Source: Bacillota bacterium
GTDB lineage: Bacteria > Bacillota > Clostridia > Oscillospirales > Ruminococcaceae
Length of the DNA stretch: 64,000 nucleotides
Reading direction: 5' to 3'
Assembly: GCA_023396225.1 (NCBI GenBank)
Contig: JAEWWT010000006.1
Span: 151,167-215,166, forward strand
Shown here: positions 60,705 through 64,000 of the stretch, piece after piece
How positions within the stretch are numbered: the first letter of the stretch is position 1
How the letters are laid out: the number at the start of each line of letters is the position of its first letter
Position numbers and translations under genes: made by a program
Notes under the pieces: model-generated
What the model was told of the DNA's origin: nothing
Database searches by the model: none
Seen by the model: the letters and a program-made list of their open reading frames with translations, nothing else

Positions 60705-61589
60705 TTATTTATATTTATGTGTATTTGTTATCTGGTAGAAATGAAGTTGATCCTGAGGAAGGTCTTCTTTTGATATTTCAAAAATATTTTCAACCTTAGT
60801 CAGACCACCATAATTATCATCAATTTCTTTAAAACCTGCATCAGCACAATGAGTCGGAATAACAATAGTTGGATTAACTTGTTTAAGAATATTAAATCCC
60901 TTTTGATTCTGAACGGACATGTCAGAATAGCTGTTTTCAAACTGCATAAATGCAATATCAATACTGCCGATTTTTTCAAGCTGTTCATCAGTCAGAGCAG
61001 TTTGTCCACAGTCTCCGAAATGTGCAATCCTTAAGCCGTCTACTTCAAATACTACAATTATATTTCCCGAATTATCATCAAAAGTATCACCGGAATGGGA
61101 TGAGGCAATTGTGTAAATATGAAAATCATTAGTGTTCATATCTGTTACTGTGTACATTATATTCGGGCAATCATTTGCATTGGTAAAAATCTTATCTGTA
61201 TGGTCCATATGATCATGAGTGCTTATAATTGCAGCAGGTTTTAAGTCAATTACTTTTTTCGATGGCATAAAAGTTGGATCGACAACTACCATCTCACCGT
61301 TTGTTGAAGTTATAAGATACGAATTAAATGGATAACCAGGACTTGCAGATACAGTTTGTATCTGAACTTTACCGGAAGTGTTTTCTGTAACAGGTAAAAC
61401 TAAATCAGCACTTTCAATTTCTGCTGCAGTAGTTTCACTTTCAGTTGCAGAAGTGATTGTGCTTTCAGATGCTACTTGACTTGTTTCAGAGCTTGCAGTA
61501 GTTTCTTTGATTTCGTTTCCATTTGCAGAGCTACAGCCTGCTAAAAAAACAAAAGCTACAAGAATTATCGATAGTAATCGCTTTTTCAT
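60705..61589 (-). CDS. MBL-fold lipoprotein hydrolase (UlaG-like)
   Basis: The 294-residue lipoprotein has lipobox FLAGC and a Ser/Thr/Glu linker (residues 21-65), then a metallo-beta-lactamase-fold domain. STHDHMDH is the metal-binding HxHxDH motif; FGDCG and PTHCAD supply further ligands. It resembles COG2220 (UlaG-like) hydrolases, which are usually cytoplasmic; the lipid anchor places it outside. Substrate unknown. Confidence 0.83.
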   Translation of the reverse strand: MKKRLLSIILVAFVFLAGCSSANGNEIKETTASSETSQVASESTITSATESETTAAEIESADLVLPVTENTSGKVQIQTVSASPGYPFNSYLITSTNGEMVVVDPTFMPSKKVIDLKPAAIISTHDHMDHTDKIFTNANDCPNIMYTVTDMNTNDFHIYTIASSHSGDTFDDNSGNIIVVFEVDGLRIAHFGDCGQTALTDEQLEKIGSIDIAFMQFENSYSDMSVQNQKGFNILKQVNPTIVIPTHCADAGFKEIDDNYGGLTKVENIFEISKEDLPQDQLHFYQITNTHKYK

Positions 61590-61777
61590 AAATTAATCCT
61601 CCAAAATAGAATAATATATATTTATAATAAAGAGTTTAAAAATAAAATACAATGTAAAAAATATTAATTAATTTAGGCAAAAATAAGAAATTAGTTATAA
61701 TATGAAATGGCTTAATTTTTGTTTTACAATATAGGCACAACCCTCCATTACAAAAATATTACAGATTATGAATATTA
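61590..61777. other. AT-rich spacer
   Basis: Upstream region of the MBL-fold gene. Only A/T-rich sequence and a possible weak -10 (TATTAT on the minus strand) are seen. Confidence 0.35.
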
Positions 61778-61806
61778 TTGCAAACGGTATGTCTTTGATA
61801 TATAAT
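61778..61806 (+). promoter_or_regulatory. Strong promoter running into the palindrome
   Basis: TTGCAA (61778-61783), a 17-bp spacer and TATAAT (61801-61806), the same hexamers as the fba promoter. A ribosome binding site AAGGAG follows at 61829-61834. Confidence 0.65.
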
Positions 61807-61846
61807 CTAAATGTAATGAAGATACATCAAGGAGACTAACTATTAA

Positions 61847-61987
61847 ATGTCAAGACCTAAAATGAAAATTTTGCAAAAAGATACGCCGCCCTTGACAAAC
61901 AGCATTCAGATGCTGAAAAAAGTTAGCGAGGGCGATGGAGAGAGTAACACGAAAAAGCCCAGCATCGCCCTCGCAAAAAAATCGTAG
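61847..61987 (+). pseudogene. Gene start interrupted by palindrome/IS110 right side
   Basis: After a promoter and AAGGAG, ATG 61847 opens MSRPKMKILQKDTPP..., but the frame soon enters the nested palindrome and stops at 61985-61987 after 46 codons. It probably is the 5-prime end of a gene cut by the mobile element. The integrase remnant at 63277 has the same orientation and could be its other end, but the middle part is missing. Confidence 0.35.
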
Positions 61988-62014
61988 CATCTGAATGCTT
62001 CGGTTTGTCAAGGG
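61889..62014. repeat. 126-nt nested palindrome next to the IS110 transposase
   Basis: Three perfect nested arm pairs: 61889-61900 with 62003-62014 (12 bp), 61901-61914 with 61986-61999 (14 bp), and 61926-61937 with 61963-61974 (12 bp). Between the second and third pairs both sides have 11-base A-rich gaps. On the minus strand the inner stem is followed by TAACTTTTTT, so it can terminate the transposase transcript. It may be the right end of the IS or the target into which it inserted. Confidence 0.8.
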
Positions 62015-62069
62015 TACGCTGCGCCGGCTGGCATTGTATGAAGTTTTTTAGCTTAGGCTCAAGAGAGAA

Positions 62070-63248
62070 TCAAACAGAGACGGGCTTGAACTTCTCTCCG
62101 GTGGTTTCAAGGTGATAAAGCAAACGAACAAGCTTCTTTGCTGCATGAGACAAAGCAACATAATAGTGCTTTCCCTCAGAACGCTTTTTCGCAAGATATG
62201 CAGCAAAGGAAGGCTCCCAGTTGCAGACGTATCTTGCTGCATTGATGAGCGCCCATCGCAAGTATTTAGAGCCACGCTTTTCCATTGCAGCATGAGATGA
62301 ATAAAGCTGACCGGATTGATATGTAGTGGGTGAACATCCTGCAAATGCAAGTATCTTGTCTGGGCTGTCAAAACGTGAAAAGTCTCCGATTTCCGACACG
62401 ATCATCGAGCCGATACCGTAACCGATACCCGGAACAGAGAGAACAGGAGAATCAATGGCATCCATAATCTTCTTGATTTCCGTTTCAATTTCGTCAATTT
62501 CCGAGGTAATTTCACGAATCATGTTGATTGTATGTTTGAGTTCCAAAGACTTTGCTGGAAGGTAAGAACTGATTGATCGTCTCGCGGCTTCTCGGATTTC
62601 ATTTGCTTTATCCCGACTGAAATGACCTTTTGAAGCGGTTTCAATCAGTGATGTCAGGTGCTTGAGATTAGCTGATGCAATCTGATACGCGCCCGGAAAC
62701 TCTGTAAGAAGCGCATATACGGCGTTTCCGTGCAGTGTTGAAACAAGTTTTTCAAGTTCGGGAAACAGGATGTTGACAAGGCGTGAAACAGACTGCTTCA
62801 GTTTTGCCCGGTCAGAAACTTTGTCAAATCTGTATCTGGATAGAGACTTTAGATCTTCATTGTGGTATAATATGTCCGAGTAGGGCTTTACGCTCACGTC
62901 AGACATGATCATACTCGCAATGGCACGCGCGTCTACCTTGTCCGTCTTGGTTTTACGAAGGCTGAGACTTTTACGGTAAGCGTTTGTGTGTAATGGATTG
63001 ATAACAATGGTTGGCATACCCTTGCTTTTCAAAAATCCGAGAAGATTGCAGTTGTAGTGTCCCGTGGCTTCAAGCCCTACTTTCACTTTATTCGGATCTT
63101 TTGAAACGGTCTTGATTTTGAATAGCAAATCTTCAAAGCCATCCATGTTGTTCTGTATGGTAAACACATCATACAGAATCTCACCGTCGGAGTTTGCGAT
63201 AAAGCAATCATGCTTGTCCTTTGCAACGTCAATTCCAACATAAATCAT
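62070..63248 (-). mobile_element. IS110-family transposase (intact coding sequence)
   Basis: The 392-residue recombinase has the N-terminal RuvC-like DEDD domain (GIDVAKDKHD, GLEATGHYN, TDKVDARAIA) and the C-terminal Transposase_20 domain (VPGIGYGIGSMIVSEIGDF, AGCSPTTYQSGQ with the likely catalytic Ser). ATG 63248 follows GGGGG. The upstream 28 bases match the remnant at 58788, but the non-coding left end beyond that is absent. So this copy lacks its own bridge-RNA region. Confidence 0.93.
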
Positions 63249-63276
63249 AATAGATACCCCCAAGTGATTTTTAATG
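63201..63276 (-). repeat. 76-bp inverted repeat, right copy
   Basis: The 5-prime end of the intact transposase gene plus 28 leader bases, identical to 58788-58863 in inverted orientation. Confidence 0.9.
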
Positions 63277-63782
63277 TTCAAAGATCAGCATTCAAAATTC
63301 CGGAACATGATATAGAATTAAAATGTACAAAAGGAAAGGTTTCAAGGCCTGTTTCAGTTAATCCTTACTGCTTTGATTTATTAGATCTATTAAAAGCTGA
63401 AAAAGAAAAAGAAGCAGAACTTCTGGGAGACAAGTGGGTTGGTGACGAATGGCTATTTACTCAATGGAACGGAAAAATCATGAATCCACATACACCAACT
63501 AAACAGTTTAAATTATTCCTTGAAAAAAATAATATTCCACATCGCAAGTTTCATTGTTTACGTCATACCTCAGCTACCTTACTCTTGTACGGAGGTATGA
63601 ATATTGTACACGTTCAACATCGTCTCGGACATGCTGAATTGGAAACAACTCAGATTTATACTCACTACATTGATGAGGTAGACAAAATTGCAGCCAACAT
63701 AATTGACAGTATTATTCATCCAGAGATAAAGACTATTGACGTGTCAAATATGTCAAAAGATATTGAACAGAAAAAAGCATAA
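63277..63782 (+). pseudogene. C-terminal remnant of a tyrosine (phage-type) integrase
   Basis: From 63277 the frame encodes IELKCTKGKVSRPVSV, then the catalytic HCLRHTSATLLLYGG, LGHAELETTQIYTHY (His and nucleophile Tyr). The first catalytic Arg and the N-terminal DNA-binding domains are missing; the frame runs upstream into IS110 sequence. So the gene was cut by the IS110 junction. It presumably served the element linked to the attachment-site remnant, but this is inference. Confidence 0.85.
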
Positions 63783-63804
63783 TTTCTTTATAATCCTAAT
63801 AAAA

Positions 63805-63847
63805 AAACAAGGGATATAACTTATCAAAAGTTATATCGCTTGTTTTT
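63805..63847 (+). terminator. Rho-independent terminator
   Basis: ATATAACTT (63814-63822) pairs with AAGTTATAT (63828-63836), extended by ACAAG/CTTGT, followed by TTTTT. It overlaps the end of the small convergent gene. Confidence 0.75.
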
Positions 63848-63995
63848 CACTTTCTTCCATTTCCCTGTAATACTGTTCAATACAATCAAAAACATATTTT
63901 TTCAATTCAGCCCCAGGGGTTGAATTCTTGCTTTCACAGTATTTCCTGAAGTCTTCAGCTTCCTCTGTTCTCATCCGACAAGACACTGTTCTCAT
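63831..63995 (-). CDS. Small protein, possibly ribbon-helix-helix, maybe partial
   Basis: A 54-codon frame, MRTVSCRMRTEEAEDFRKY..., with ELKKYVFDCIEQYYREMEES at the C-terminus. The short strand followed by two helices suggests a ribbon-helix-helix DNA-binding protein, as often found beside integrases or mobilisation genes. The ATG is five bases from the window edge, so the true start may lie outside. Confidence 0.55.
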   Translation of the reverse strand: MRTVSCRMRTEEAEDFRKYCESKNSTPGAELKKYVFDCIEQYYREMEESEKQAI

Positions 63996-64000
63996 GTTTT

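Overview
The window is about 64 kb of low-GC Firmicutes chromosome. It is most like a Ruminococcus-type member of the Oscillospirales/Clostridia. The evidence is a complete clostridial S10-spc-alpha ribosomal cluster with the map-KOW-infA-rpmJ insert, a short archaeal-type prolyl-tRNA synthetase, a zinc-type S14, Ser/Thr/Glu-rich lipoprotein linkers and a Csp-SleC spore-germination pair. The species assignment is inference; no rRNA gene is present.

Layout. 1-13.2 kb is a plus-strand housekeeping and surface region: an SPFH membrane protein, class II fructose-bisphosphate aldolase, two tandem paralogues with different membrane anchors, an EF-G-like GTPase, two membrane proteins, a Nudix hydrolase, a ferredoxin-thioredoxin-reductase-like protein with thioredoxin, a MerR regulator (minus) and a GGDEF protein. 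13.3-30.4 kb is a YbaK-type deacylase gene followed by the minus-strand S10-spc-alpha operon (rpsJ to rplQ) with secY, adk, map, infA and rpoA, expressed from a promoter with a roughly 300-nt leader. 30.5-40.8 kb holds small operons: lipoproteins, proS, an SDR enzyme, a Crp/Fnr regulator divergent from a LysE transporter, a MerR regulator divergent from a lipoprotein esterase, an orphan RES-domain protein and a DJ-1/PfpI protein.

41-52.7 kb is an L-arabinose locus on the plus strand. It has a GntR/LacI-type AraR, an AraC-type regulator, a YtfQ-YtfR-YtfT-YjfF-type furanose ABC importer, araB, a transaldolase-like gene, araA and araD. Together these import arabinose, convert it to xylulose-5-phosphate and feed the pentose-phosphate pathway. 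It is followed by a fluoride-riboswitch-like leader and terminator in front of a cation/proton antiporter gene. 54.2-57.4 kb carries the sleC-like and csp-like germination genes.

57.5-64 kb is a degraded mobile region. It contains an LRR lipoprotein gene with two in-frame stop codons, an orphan IS110 left end with a candidate bridge-RNA region, a tRNA-Pro 3-prime half that looks like an attachment site, accessory genes, a strong promoter running into a 126-nt nested palindrome, an intact IS110 transposase on the minus strand that lacks its own left end, and the C-terminal remnant of a tyrosine integrase. The two IS110 pieces share a perfect 76-bp inverted repeat.

The items most worth a second look are the split IS110 and bridge-RNA arrangement, the nested palindrome, the riboswitch-antiporter unit, the attachment-site remnant and the orphan RES gene. 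All calls come from reading the sequence; no database search was run.
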